DNA of 13,933 nucleotides from Spirochaetaceae bacterium (GTDB lineage Bacteria > Spirochaetota > Spirochaetia > B11-G9). This document shows positions 1 to 8,277 of the stretch, piece after piece. Below the pieces are notes generated by a model. That model saw nothing but the letters and a program-made list of their open reading frames with translations, made no database searches and had not been told where the DNA came from. The position numbers and the translations under genes were made by a program. Within the stretch, counting starts at the first letter, position 1; every line of letters starts with the position of its first letter. The stretch lies in assembly GCA_030633365.1 (NCBI GenBank), contig DAOVSY010000035.1, positions 1 to 13,933 of the forward strand. The letters are read 5' to 3'.

Positions 1-2472
1 TGTATTTACAGCAACCTGAGCAAAGTGTGCACCATAAGGAAATGCTGCATCATCAGTTGTAAAATGTCCATTACCAATCAACTGTCCCTGACCTTCTCCA
101 GCCTGGGTGTGCCATGCAAGTTTGGCATATGTAAGTTCATCTTTCTTACCAACAACCTTACCAGGGTATTCAATTTTAAGATCTGCCTCAGGCTCATCCA
201 TTATTTTTGATGCTGCTTTTAATATCTCTTTTTCCATATCCTGTGCTGCAAGAAGGGAAGCACTTCCGGAGAAGTATGTTCCACTGGAAGCATAGGCACC
301 AGTATCAAAGGGAGTATTATCAGTATCCCCGGATAATATGGAAACATTGGTCATTTCTGTTTGAAGAACTTCAGATGCCATTTTAACACTTACTGTATCC
401 AGTCCTGTACCAAGATCCGCACCACCGGAAAAGAGCATAAAAGTTCCGTCACCAAGCATTTTTATTGTAGCATTTGACTGATCAAGTCCAGGAAGTCCCG
501 AACCCTGCTGTATAATTACAACACCCTTTCCGATCTTAACATCAGGATCATTGGAAACCTCTTTTTTACCCCACTCAATCATCTCGGTTCCCTCTTTAAG
601 AGCAGGGCCAAGACCACAGCTTACAGCAGGAGCTGCAACACCTTCACGGCCCTCACCAAGACATTTAAGAATCTCCAGCATAGACCCCTCATGAACCCTA
701 TTTAGTTCAAGAAAATCTTTTGGATCCATACCAAGTTCTTCAGCCATTTCTGCTGCAGCCATCTGCATGGCATAGGAACCCTTTGGAGCGCCATAGCCCT
801 GGTAGGCACCGGTAGGAGACGCATTTGAATAGTAAACATTTACATCAAACTTAAAGTTATCACAAAGAAAAAGAGGAAGGGATTTGGAACACGCATTCAT
901 AGGAACTGTCAGGGCATGTGCGCCATAGGGCCCGGCATTTGCTTTAAGGTCCATATAAACAGCAGTTAGTTTTCCATCTTTTTTAGCACCAATTTTTACC
1001 TTAATTTTCATAGGTTTTCTGGTACTGCAGGATTCAAATTCCTCTTTTCTTGAATACTGATGGAAGATACTTCTACCTGTTGAATAAGTTGCAAAAGCGC
1101 AAACCTCTTCCAGAAGAATATCCTGTTTGGAACCATATCCGCCACCAACACGTTCTTTTATAACCCGAATTTTATTTTCACTTATTCCAAGAACAGAAGC
1201 TGTAATTCTTCGTACATGAAAAGGGACCTGTGTTGAACAGTGCATAATAAGCCTGTCCCCATCCATCTTGGTATAGACAACATGCATTTCAAGAGGAGTA
1301 CACTGAATATGACTTTCAGGCTGATATTCTCTTTCTATAATAACATCTGCTTCTGCAAATCCCTTTTCCATGTCTCCAATACCATCAGAAACACTGGCAG
1401 CAATATTCTTTCGAGGATCCCCACCAATTGGAAATTGGTAAATGATCTTACCATCTCTTGGATCAAAACTTTTATTAGCTTCTGCCAAATTATCCGGGGC
1501 ACCAACCTGGTATATAATCTCTCCATTATGTATTAGTGGAGCTCCAGGCGCAGATGATTCATCAATAGTCATTACATGTTTAAGAACTTCATACTCAACT
1601 TTAATTGATGAGAGTGCCTGTTCTGCAATCTCATAACTATCTGCTACAACAGCAGCAACTCTGTCTCCAACATGATTAACCTTTTCACCAAAAAGCCTTC
1701 TGTCATAGGGAGATGGTTCCGGAAATCCCTGACCAGCCTGTGTGTACCAGGTATCAGGAGTATTTTTATGAGTAAGTATTGTAACTACTCCAGGAATTTT
1801 CTCAGCTTCTGATGTATCTATACTTTTTATATAAGCACTTGCATGAGGACTCCTAAGCATCTTTAAAACAGCGGAACCTTCTTCTCTTCTGTCTTCAACA
1901 AATACTCTTTCTCCTCTTACCAGTTTAGCACCATCTACTTTTCGTTTAACCTTTCCTACAAATTTAAGATCATCCCTGAATTCCGGAGGAACTGTATTTT
2001 TATAATCAGGATCATTTTTTCGCATCCTGGCCAGAGCAACAGCAGTGTAAAACTGTTCATAGCCACTGTCTCTAATAAAAACAGCAGACATTGCATCCTT
2101 TATATCCTCTTTAGAGGGATTAGGGATTCGATCAAGAAGATCTGTTAATATCAATGCTGCTGCAGGAATATTATATGCAGACTGAACTATTCCAGCATCG
2201 ACCATAGCAGACTGAACAGGAGATAACGTTCCATGATCAGAAAGACTCTCTACTGTTTTAATATCAGATCCTTCAACCTGGGCTGCTATAACCAGAGATG
2301 ATGTTACTATTTTTCCATCAAGTAAAATTGAATCTGATCCGGCAAAAGAAAAACCATCGTCACTGTTTCTAACCGAATTAACTCCTGTTCGAAACAACAG
2401 TTCCCGGAGGTTCTCTCCAGGTTCTGTATAAACCTGTTTTGGTGTACCATTTAATACAAAGTTAAGTTTCAT
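1..2472 (-). CDS. xdhD: XdhD/YgfN-type molybdenum-binding subunit with cysteine-free ferredoxin-like N-terminus (3' end cut by window edge)
   Basis: The frame is open from ATG 2472 to base 1 (824 codons) and runs off the window. By comparison with E. coli XdhD (about 956 residues, from memory) roughly 130 C-terminal residues are missing, including the segment with the catalytic Glu. Residues 1-145 have the fold pattern of a [2Fe-2S] subunit (SVRNSDDGFSFAGSD at 33-47, AGIVQSAYNIPA at 93-104) but none of its cluster cysteines. Residues from about 165 onward are the xanthine dehydrogenase-type molybdopterin part, with GGGYGSKQ at 443-450, AYQGYGAPKG at 556-565 (Gln558 where relatives have Arg) and GGADLGTG at 683-690. 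The family is named as the probable selenate reductase Mo subunit and is linked to anaerobic urate use. The start is supported by AGGAAGGGGG at 2481-2490, 8 nt upstream; the ygfM stop is 3 nt away. XdhD identity is strong; the substrate is inferred. Confidence 0.93.
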   Translation of the reverse strand, partial: MKLNFVLNGTPKQVYTEPGENLRELLFRTGVNSVRNSDDGFSFAGSDSILLDGKIVTSSLVIAAQVEGSDIKTVESLSDHGTLSPVQSAMVDAGIVQSAYNIPAAALILTDLLDRIPNPSKEDIKDAMSAVFIRDSGYEQFYTAVALARMRKNDPDYKNTVPPEFRDDLKFVGKVKRKVDGAKLVRGERVFVEDRREEGSAVLKMLRSPHASAYIKSIDTSEAEKIPGVVTILTHKNTPDTWYTQAGQGFPEPSPYDRRLFGEKVNHVGDRVAAVVADSYEIAEQALSSIKVEYEVLKHVMTIDESSAPGAPLIHNGEIIYQVGAPDNLAEANKSFDPRDGKIIYQFPIGGDPRKNIAASVSDGIGDMEKGFAEADVIIEREYQPESHIQCTPLEMHVVYTKMDGDRLIMHCSTQVPFHVRRITASVLGISENKIRVIKERVGGGYGSKQDILLEEVCAFATYSTGRSIFHQYSRKEEFESCSTRKPMKIKVKIGAKKDGKLTAVYMDLKANAGPYGAHALTVPMNACSKSLPLFLCDNFKFDVNVYYSNASPTGAYQGYGAPKGSYAMQMAAAEMAEELGMDPKDFLELNRVHEGSMLEILKCLGEGREGVAAPAVSCGLGPALKEGTEMIEWGKKEVSNDPDVKIGKGVVIIQQGSGLPGLDQSNATIKMLGDGTFMLFSGGADLGTGLDTVSVKMASEVLQTEMTNVSILSGDTDNTPFDTGAYASSGTYFSGSASLLAAQDMEKEILKAASKIMDEPEADLKIEYPGKVVGKKDELTYAKLAWHTQAGEGQGQLIGNGHFTTDDAAFPYGAHFAQVAVNT

Positions 2473-2475
2473 AAT

Positions 2476-3282
2476 TTATGCCCCCTTCCTTGACTGCTCT
2501 TCTTTTGCCAGTTCTATGGAGTGAGCCACCATTGTTCCACTTAAATATTTTTTATATTTAGCTGATCCAAGAAGATCACCAGCAGGATTAACCTCAGCTT
2601 CAACTGCTACAGCCAACTCAGAACCTTTAAGAGAGCCATTTAATACACTCTGTTCCAGTTTTTTCAGCCTGACAACATGTTTGGAAACACAACCTACAAC
2701 AATTACAACTTCCTGTCTGGAAACCATAACTGCTGTAGTTACAGAAGGATATGATCCGGAAGATTTATAAACCGCATCAACAACACAAACACCATCCAGT
2801 GCAGGTAAAATAATACGCTTTATTAAACTAACCTTCTCTTCTCTTACATATTTTTCAACGCACATTATTCCTTCATCAGCAGTTTCAACATCCGCTTTCA
2901 AAGCAATCAAACATGGAATTACATAGGAATCAGGTCTGTTTGCGGCAATATTTCCACCAATGGTTGCCATATTTCTAATATTTCTGGACGCAATATATTT
3001 TGCTGCCTTCTTTAAGGCATCCGGAGTTTCCAAAGAACCTATAAGTTCCTGAAGAGTAACACCAGCACCTATAGATAGTGCAGAACCTTCTTTTTTAATA
3101 GTAGTAGATAGAATATCCTTAAGATAAATTACTTTCTCAATTTGTGGCTGTCCCTTAATCTTTCTCTCATCCATTGCCGGAGTCCAGTTAATCTGGGTTC
3201 CGCCGCTCAGATAATAAACATCCGAACTTTTAAGTTTTACCGCTTCCTCAAAGGAAGCCGGCTTAAAAACTTCTTTTATCAT
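2476..3282 (-). CDS. ygfM: YgfM-type FAD-binding subunit of molybdenum hydroxylase
   Basis: A 268-residue protein of the FAD-binding (CO dehydrogenase medium-chain/XDH FAD) family. It would pass electrons between the molybdenum subunit and another carrier. Visible FAD motifs are LSGGTQIN at about 25-32 and TIGGNIAANRPDS at 107-119. The C-terminal stretch LLGSAKYKKYLSGT is the typical end of this subunit and matches E. coli YgfM (about 259 residues). It lacks the longer C-terminal part seen in some FAD subunits and is divergent from the XdhB copy in the same operon, so the two are not a recent duplication. ATG 3282 has GGGAGG 5 nt upstream. The stop is 3 nt before xdhD, so the pair is probably translationally coupled and forms one enzyme. 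In E. coli ygfM also sits directly before xdhD. Confidence 0.9.
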   Translation of the reverse strand: MIKEVFKPASFEEAVKLKSSDVYYLSGGTQINWTPAMDERKIKGQPQIEKVIYLKDILSTTIKKEGSALSIGAGVTLQELIGSLETPDALKKAAKYIASRNIRNMATIGGNIAANRPDSYVIPCLIALKADVETADEGIMCVEKYVREEKVSLIKRIILPALDGVCVVDAVYKSSGSYPSVTTAVMVSRQEVVIVVGCVSKHVVRLKKLEQSVLNGSLKGSELAVAVEAEVNPAGDLLGSAKYKKYLSGTMVAHSIELAKEEQSRKGA

Positions 3283-3396
3283 TTAAGCCTCCCATAATAA
3301 GCTTTCGAGCACTTTCCTTCGTGCCTCAGTAAAGTCTCTGTCGCTAAAATAATAAAAAGAAACATTGTCTTTTTTTAACATACTGAATAATTTCAT
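3283..3396 (-). CDS. Possible 37-residue small protein between the deaminase and ygfM
   Basis: This open frame starts at ATG 3396, 5 nt after the upstream deaminase stop, and ends in TAA at 3283-3285, which touches the ATG of ygfM. It begins MKLFSMLKK, continues through an aromatic VSFYYFSD stretch and ends in a charged, probably helical tail (DFTEARRKVLESLLWEA). No signal peptide, membrane segment or cysteine is seen, and I recognise no family. In its favour, it exactly fills the only sizeable gap (119 nt) in the downstream half of an otherwise overlapping operon, and its 3' end carries the ygfM ribosome site. Against it, a 38-codon frame can occur by chance and its own ribosome site is weak (AGGG about 13 nt upstream). 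It could be a leader for ygfM or the tail of a decayed gene. Confidence 0.42.
   Translation of the reverse strand: MKLFSMLKKDNVSFYYFSDRDFTEARRKVLESLLWEA
3288..3293 (-). promoter_or_regulatory. Ribosome binding site of ygfM
   Basis: GGGAGG lies 5 nt before ATG 3282 and fixes the ygfM start. It lies inside the last codons of the possible small ORF at 3283-3396, so translation of that ORF, if it occurs, would pass through this site and stop at the ygfM start codon. Confidence 0.75.
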
Positions 3397-3401
3397 TTTT
3401 A

Positions 3402-4769
3402 TTATTTATCCCTAATCATCCTTTCGGAGATCATATTTGCCTTGTCAGTTAATTTCTGCTCATCTATACCTGTAAGTCTTCCATTTTCCACAGCTATTCT
3501 ACCATTAACTATTGTGTAGTCTGTTCCATGATTGTAACCCGAAAAGATAAGGGCCGCCAATGGATCAGATAGTGAACCTGCATATTCCATTTTATTAATA
3601 TTGAATATAGCCATATCCGCTGCCCAGCCTTCCTGAAGCCGACCAACCTTTTCAAAGTTTAGAAGTTTAGCTCCATTTTCCGTAGCCAGTTTAAAAATAT
3701 CTTTTGTTGTTACTGCTCCTGATCCGTAGTGAACTCTTTGAAGAAGAAGGGCATTCCTCATCTCTCCAAGCATATCAGATGTATCATTGGATGCTGAACC
3801 GTCAACACCAATTCCTACATTAATATCTGTTGGCAGCATTTCAGTAACACGGCAGATACCTGAACCCAGGCGCATATTTGAGGAGGGACAATGTGATATA
3901 TGTGATTTTGTTTCACTTAATAACTTTAATTCATCATCATTAAAATGAATACCATGTGCATACCAGACATCTTCACCAATAAAACCTGTGTCTTCCATCA
4001 ATTTTAATGGTCTTCTTCCATACATCTCTACACAGAAATCATTTTCATCCTTAGTTTCTGCAAGATGTGTATGAAGCTTAACCCCATGTTTCCTTGCCAG
4101 TTTTACAGATTCTTTCATCAAATCTTCAGTTACACTAAAAGGACTACAGGGTGCAAGTGCTATTTTTCTCATAGAAAATTCTGAATTATCATGATACTGA
4201 TTTATTACTCTTTCACTGTCTTTAAGAATTTCATCATCTGTCTGAACAACAGAATCAGGAGGCAGTCCTCCATCTTTTTTACTTAAGGACATAGAACCTC
4301 TGGTTGGTGAAAATCGCATTCCTACATCATCTGCTGCTTTAAATTGAAGTCCCATTATATCTTCTTTAACATTTTGGGGATAAACATAATGATGATCTGT
4401 TGCAGTTGTACATCCGGTTTTCAAGAGCTCACCCATAGCTAACTGGGATGAATAATAAATTGCATCTGCATCAAGATTTTTCCAGATCTCGTATAGATAA
4501 ACCAGCCAGTCAAAAAGCTTGGCATCCTGTACAGCAGGAAGATTACGGGTTAAAGTCTGATAAAAATGATTATTATTATTTACAAAACCCGGAACAACAA
4601 CATGAGTGGAACAATCTATAACCCTATCTTCCCTCGTTCGTGAAAAATCAATATTTTTATCAATTTTTGTTACAATGTTATTTTCAATTAACATATCATA
4701 CCCACGAAGAGCTTCTTCATGAACTGATTTTAAAATATAGTAACAGTTTTTTAACAGGATTCTACTCAT
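3402..4769 (-). CDS. Amidohydrolase of the 8-oxoguanine/guanine deaminase-like group, with altered metal-site motif
   Basis: A 455-residue cytosolic amidohydrolase with the TIM-barrel metal hydrolase pattern. HFYQTLTR at 68-75, GCTTATDHHY at 119-128, HTHLAE at 233-238, His272 (AHGIH) and GVDGSASND at 321-329 place it with 8-oxoguanine deaminase and hydroxydechloroatrazine ethylaminohydrolase relatives. Next to a xanthine dehydrogenase, a purine deaminase giving xanthine or urate is the best guess. The strand-1 motif is odd: relatives read NTHHHFYQ but this protein reads NNNNHFYQ, so the first His of HxH is Asn66 while His68 remains. The other metal ligands (His235, His272, Asp323) look intact, so the protein may bind metal differently or be impaired. 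ATG 4769 overlaps the xdhB stop by 8 nt (ATGAGTAG) and has AAGGAG upstream. Family is sure; the exact substrate is not. Confidence 0.88.
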   Translation of the reverse strand: MSRILLKNCYYILKSVHEEALRGYDMLIENNIVTKIDKNIDFSRTREDRVIDCSTHVVVPGFVNNNNHFYQTLTRNLPAVQDAKLFDWLVYLYEIWKNLDADAIYYSSQLAMGELLKTGCTTATDHHYVYPQNVKEDIMGLQFKAADDVGMRFSPTRGSMSLSKKDGGLPPDSVVQTDDEILKDSERVINQYHDNSEFSMRKIALAPCSPFSVTEDLMKESVKLARKHGVKLHTHLAETKDENDFCVEMYGRRPLKLMEDTGFIGEDVWYAHGIHFNDDELKLLSETKSHISHCPSSNMRLGSGICRVTEMLPTDINVGIGVDGSASNDTSDMLGEMRNALLLQRVHYGSGAVTTKDIFKLATENGAKLLNFEKVGRLQEGWAADMAIFNINKMEYAGSLSDPLAALIFSGYNHGTDYTIVNGRIAVENGRLTGIDEQKLTDKANMISERMIRDK

Positions 4770-5613
4770 AGCTGCTTAACTCCTTCAAATATTTCTCCAG
4801 AAGATTAAGTGCAACCTTTTTTCTATAAACAGCACTTGATCTCTGATCATCAATTGGAACTATCACGGTACTGTAATCTTCAAGAATAGATGATATTTTT
4901 GATTTTATTTCTGATCCTGAAAGTCCTTTCAATTTTTTCTCTAATTCAACAGATCTGACAACAGTAGGTCCAACGGCACCAAATGTTAACGCAATAGAAT
5001 CAACTCTACCATTTTTATAATCTGCAACACCTGTAAAAGACAATTTGGAAAGAGCATTTGCCCTTCTGGTTCCAACCTTTGTAAAATCATTAACACTGGA
5101 AGCTTTTAGAGGTACTTTTATTGCTGTTACAAGTTCATCTACTGCCAGAACCGTTCTACCTGGTCCTGTAATAAATTCTGTTATTGGAACTTCCCGGCTG
5201 CTTCCGCTTTTCTCCATAACAATTACTGCATCCAAAGCATAGAGAGCACATATGGAGTCCCCTGCAGGAGATGCATTACAAATATTACCTGTTAAAGTAG
5301 CATTATTTCGTAAAGCTGGTGCTGCAATTGAGAGCACAGCATCTTTTAGAACAATCGGTGTATCAGGATAATTTGCCACAGTTGTAAGTGTCGCAGTACC
5401 TCCTATTATAAGAACACCATTTTCTTTTTTAATATAATTCATCTCTTTTAAATGACCAACAAACATTATGCTATTTGTAAAAAGAGGAAGTGTACCTGTC
5501 CAGCTCTGATAACGAACCATTAAATCTGTACCACCAGCCAGAGGTGTTGCACTATATTCTGCTCTAATACTTAAAGCTTCTTCTAAATTTTTGGGTCTGT
5601 AGGAATCTACCAT
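4762..5613 (-). CDS. xdhB: Xanthine dehydrogenase-type FAD-binding subunit
   Basis: A 283-residue FAD subunit, close to the length of E. coli XdhB. AGGTDLMVRYQ at 26-36 and TLTGNICNASPAGDS at 106-120 are the two flavin-contacting motifs of the family. A C-terminal CO dehydrogenase flavoprotein-type domain follows, including FTKVGTRRANALSKL around 177-191. It should accept electrons from the [2Fe-2S] clusters of XdhC and pass them to NAD+ or another acceptor. It overlaps xdhC by 7 nt (ATGGTAG) with AAGGA just upstream of ATG 5613, and overlaps the following deaminase by 8 nt. Unlike YgfM it keeps the NASPAGD form of the second motif, so it is the partner of the complete XdhA/XdhC pair. In E. 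coli the order is Mo, FAD, FeS; here it is Mo, FeS, FAD. Confidence 0.92.
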   Translation of the reverse strand: MVDSYRPKNLEEALSIRAEYSATPLAGGTDLMVRYQSWTGTLPLFTNSIMFVGHLKEMNYIKKENGVLIIGGTATLTTVANYPDTPIVLKDAVLSIAAPALRNNATLTGNICNASPAGDSICALYALDAVIVMEKSGSSREVPITEFITGPGRTVLAVDELVTAIKVPLKASSVNDFTKVGTRRANALSKLSFTGVADYKNGRVDSIALTFGAVGPTVVRSVELEKKLKGLSGSEIKSKISSILEDYSTVIVPIDDQRSSAVYRKKVALNLLEKYLKELSSYE

Positions 5614-6080
5614 AAGTCCTTCCCCCTTTCTGATGCAATCTGAACGCCTTTGACAATTAAGTCATAACCAGTACATCTGCATAAATTGCCCGAAAGAGCT
5701 TCTCTAATCTCAGGTTCATCCGGGTTTTTATTGATTGTAAGAAGTGCTTCTGTTGCCATCATCATTCCAGGTGTACAGAATCCACACTGAACTGCACCGG
5801 CATCACCAAAAGCATCAATTATAAGTTTTCCTTTTTCTGTTTCTCTTATACCTTCAGGAGTTACAATTTCTGAATCTTCTGCTGCTCCCAGAGGGATCAT
5901 ACAGGAGTTTACAAGTACCCCGTTCATAAGTACTGAACATGCACCACATTCGCCTTCACCGCAGCCCTCTTTTACACCTGTCATTCTGTTGTCTTCCCGT
6001 AAGACATCCAGAAGTCGTTTTAGTGGATCAGCTTCTACAGAAACCTCTTTTCCATTTAGAACAAATTTTATCTCTTTCAT
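5607..6080 (-). CDS. xdhC: Xanthine dehydrogenase-type [2Fe-2S] subunit
   Basis: A 157-residue protein carrying both [2Fe-2S] clusters of a three-subunit molybdenum hydroxylase. The plant-ferredoxin-type cluster is bound by Cys40, Cys45, Cys48 and Cys60 (GCGEGECGACS, then NSC). The second cluster is bound by Cys99, Cys102, Cys134 and Cys136 (VQCGFCTPG and CRCTGY). All eight cysteines are present and the length is normal for the family. It relays electrons from the molybdenum centre of XdhA to the FAD of XdhB. ATG 6080 shares one base with the xdhA stop (TAATG) and GGAGG lies about 10 nt upstream; its own stop overlaps xdhB. It is a useful internal control for the cysteine-free domain at the start of XdhD. 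The E. coli equivalent is also named xdhC (ygeU). Confidence 0.95.
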   Translation of the reverse strand: MKEIKFVLNGKEVSVEADPLKRLLDVLREDNRMTGVKEGCGEGECGACSVLMNGVLVNSCMIPLGAAEDSEIVTPEGIRETEKGKLIIDAFGDAGAVQCGFCTPGMMMATEALLTINKNPDEPEIREALSGNLCRCTGYDLIVKGVQIASERGKDLW

Positions 6081-8212
6081 TATTTCAGAGCCTCCATTAT
6101 CATTTCCGGTGTTACAGGTATTTCGTAAATACGTTTACCAATTGCATTTTGAACAGCCTCTGCATATGCAGGTGGTGCTGCATCAAAAACAAGTTCTCCT
6201 GCTCCTTTAGCTCCTGAAGGACCGTATTTGTAAGGATTATCTATGAATACAGTCTCTACTTTAGGAAAATCAAGGGAAGTTGGAATAGTATAATCAGCCA
6301 TTGTTTTCTGTGCAAAGGCACCATCTTTCAGTTCACATTTTTCAATCGAAGCATAACCCAGAGCCTGAATTATTCCTCCGGAAGACTGACCCTGCATAAT
6401 AGTTTCATCTATTGCAACACCAATATCCCAAACAGCCCATACACCATTTGTTTTAACTTCATAAGTTACTGGATTGAGCTCAACCTCTACAACATTTATG
6501 CCCCAGCCATAAGAAGGATAGGCATCACCCTGGAGAGTTTCCTGCTCCCAGACAAATTCTTCCGGATGCTTATACTGTTGAGATGCCTCTGCTCCAACAC
6601 CTTCGTTCCACTTTGCTTTAAGCTTTTTAGCACATTCCTGAACAAGAAAGCCAACAACCATAACTGATCTGGATGCACAGGTAGGTCCTGAATCAGGCAC
6701 TTCATCAGTATCAGGATTATCATAAACTATATCTCTATAATCCAGTCCAAGTTCCTGTGAAGCAATTTTACGCAGAGTTGTCTGGAGTCCCTGCCCCATT
6801 TCAACTACTGAAACATAGAGACCGACTTTATTTTTTTCCAGACGCTCCATTTTTACAAGACCCTTAATAATAGCCTGTTCACCATTACCGGTAAAACCAC
6901 CACCATGATTAACAAAAGCAATACCAAGACCCTTTACAGGATCATTCGCATATTTTTTTATTTTATTTGAATAGTCTGACATCTCATCTATCTTCGCAAA
7001 CATCTCTTCCAATTTTACATCATCATGCATTTTTGAATTGGTAATTGTTATGTCATTAGTTTTTATAAAGTGCTTACGCCTGAAATCTGATGAAGATACA
7101 CCTAATTCTTCTGCAATATGGGTCATATGCATTTCAATGGCAAAAAGCCCCTGAGGTGCACCAAAACCTCGGTATGCATCCGACGGGAAGGTATTTGTTG
7201 CTACAGCACGACCAAGAATACGGGCATTTGGAATATTATAAACACCTATTCCATGTATTATAGCCCGTTGAAGAACTATCATTGTAGCAGATTCATAAGC
7301 TCCGCCATTTACTAAGGTATCAATATCCATAGCAATTATATTGTTATCTGAATCCAGACCAGTTTTAATTTTTATTTTACTGGGATGACGTTTACAGGTA
7401 AAACTTATATCTTCAATTCTGTCATAGATCATTGCTATAGGTTTTTTCACCTTGTTCAGAGCAACAGCCAGTGGTGTGGCAATTGTATCAGGAAAATGTT
7501 CCTTACCTCCAAAAGCACCTCCGGTGGTAACCTGTCTTACACGAATATCTCCTACCGGAACGCCGAGGGTACCTGCAACAGATTTACGAATATAAAAAGG
7601 GCATTGAGCAGAAGCATAGATTGTAATTTTATCATCTTCCCAGGCGCCAACAAGACCCTGAGTTTCCATATAAAGATGTTCCTGAAAACCAGTCTCATAT
7701 TCTCCTTCAACTATTTTTACAGCATCTTTAAAGGCATCATCTACAGCACCAACATTTAGCAGATACTCTGCAAAAATATTGTTATCTCCAAAGACAGCAC
7801 CACCCTTACAGGCAAGGGCGTCATCAAAAGTAAATGAAGGTACAAGGTCTTCATAGATAACTTCAATCTGATTAAGAAGATCCAGAACTTTCTGCTTGTC
7901 AGGACCAAGTATAATAGCAATTGTCTCACCAATATACCTTACTTCATCAACTGCAAAAACCCTCCAGTCATCCTTAATCATCTGTATATTGTTTCTACCG
8001 GAAGAAGGAATATCCGAGGCATCAACATAGTAATAACCTTCCGGAAAATCCGGTTTTTTGATCTCTACAATTTTTGCCCTTGCACGTTCTGAACGAAGAA
8101 ACCGGGCATGCTGAAGATTTTCAAATTCATAATCTCCAATATATTTAGCCCAACCTCCTGCTTTTTCTTTTGCATCTATCCTACGAACCGGAATACTGAT
8201 CTTTGCACCCAT
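6080..8212 (-). CDS. xdhA: Xanthine dehydrogenase-type molybdopterin-binding subunit
   Basis: A 710-residue molybdenum subunit, somewhat shorter than E. coli XdhA (about 752). It begins directly with the aldehyde oxidase/xanthine dehydrogenase a/b hammerhead part (GGWAKYIGDY at 19-28), so no FeS or FAD domain is fused. Cofactor and active-site motifs are GGAFGGKEH at 231-239, YRGFGAPQG at 347-355 with the substrate-pocket Arg348, EMGQG at 471-475, and GAKGAGEL at 667-674 with Glu673 at the catalytic base position. The likely reaction is hydroxylation of a purine such as hypoxanthine or xanthine, in complex with XdhC and XdhB. ATG 8212 has GGGAG 5 nt upstream. A palindromic element separates it from ygeY, so this junction is looser than those downstream. 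Other hydroxylase substrates cannot be excluded. Confidence 0.92.
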   Translation of the reverse strand: MGAKISIPVRRIDAKEKAGGWAKYIGDYEFENLQHARFLRSERARAKIVEIKKPDFPEGYYYVDASDIPSSGRNNIQMIKDDWRVFAVDEVRYIGETIAIILGPDKQKVLDLLNQIEVIYEDLVPSFTFDDALACKGGAVFGDNNIFAEYLLNVGAVDDAFKDAVKIVEGEYETGFQEHLYMETQGLVGAWEDDKITIYASAQCPFYIRKSVAGTLGVPVGDIRVRQVTTGGAFGGKEHFPDTIATPLAVALNKVKKPIAMIYDRIEDISFTCKRHPSKIKIKTGLDSDNNIIAMDIDTLVNGGAYESATMIVLQRAIIHGIGVYNIPNARILGRAVATNTFPSDAYRGFGAPQGLFAIEMHMTHIAEELGVSSSDFRRKHFIKTNDITITNSKMHDDVKLEEMFAKIDEMSDYSNKIKKYANDPVKGLGIAFVNHGGGFTGNGEQAIIKGLVKMERLEKNKVGLYVSVVEMGQGLQTTLRKIASQELGLDYRDIVYDNPDTDEVPDSGPTCASRSVMVVGFLVQECAKKLKAKWNEGVGAEASQQYKHPEEFVWEQETLQGDAYPSYGWGINVVEVELNPVTYEVKTNGVWAVWDIGVAIDETIMQGQSSGGIIQALGYASIEKCELKDGAFAQKTMADYTIPTSLDFPKVETVFIDNPYKYGPSGAKGAGELVFDAAPPAYAEAVQNAIGKRIYEIPVTPEMIMEALK

Positions 8213-8277
8213 CTTTACTCCCTTTATATCATCCTCTTTTATCTTCCATTGGAATCAATAATGATCGCGATAAACCA

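Noticed and set aside
1240..1536. 98-codon open frame on the + strand
   Set aside because: It lies antisense inside the well-conserved xdhD sequence and has no family features or ribosome site; the same applies to the other + strand frames within the genes.
1..2472. xdhD as a decayed pseudogene because its Fe-S cysteines are gone
   Set aside because: There are no stops or frameshifts over 824 codons, and the molybdopterin motifs and the rest of the N-terminal domain are well kept.
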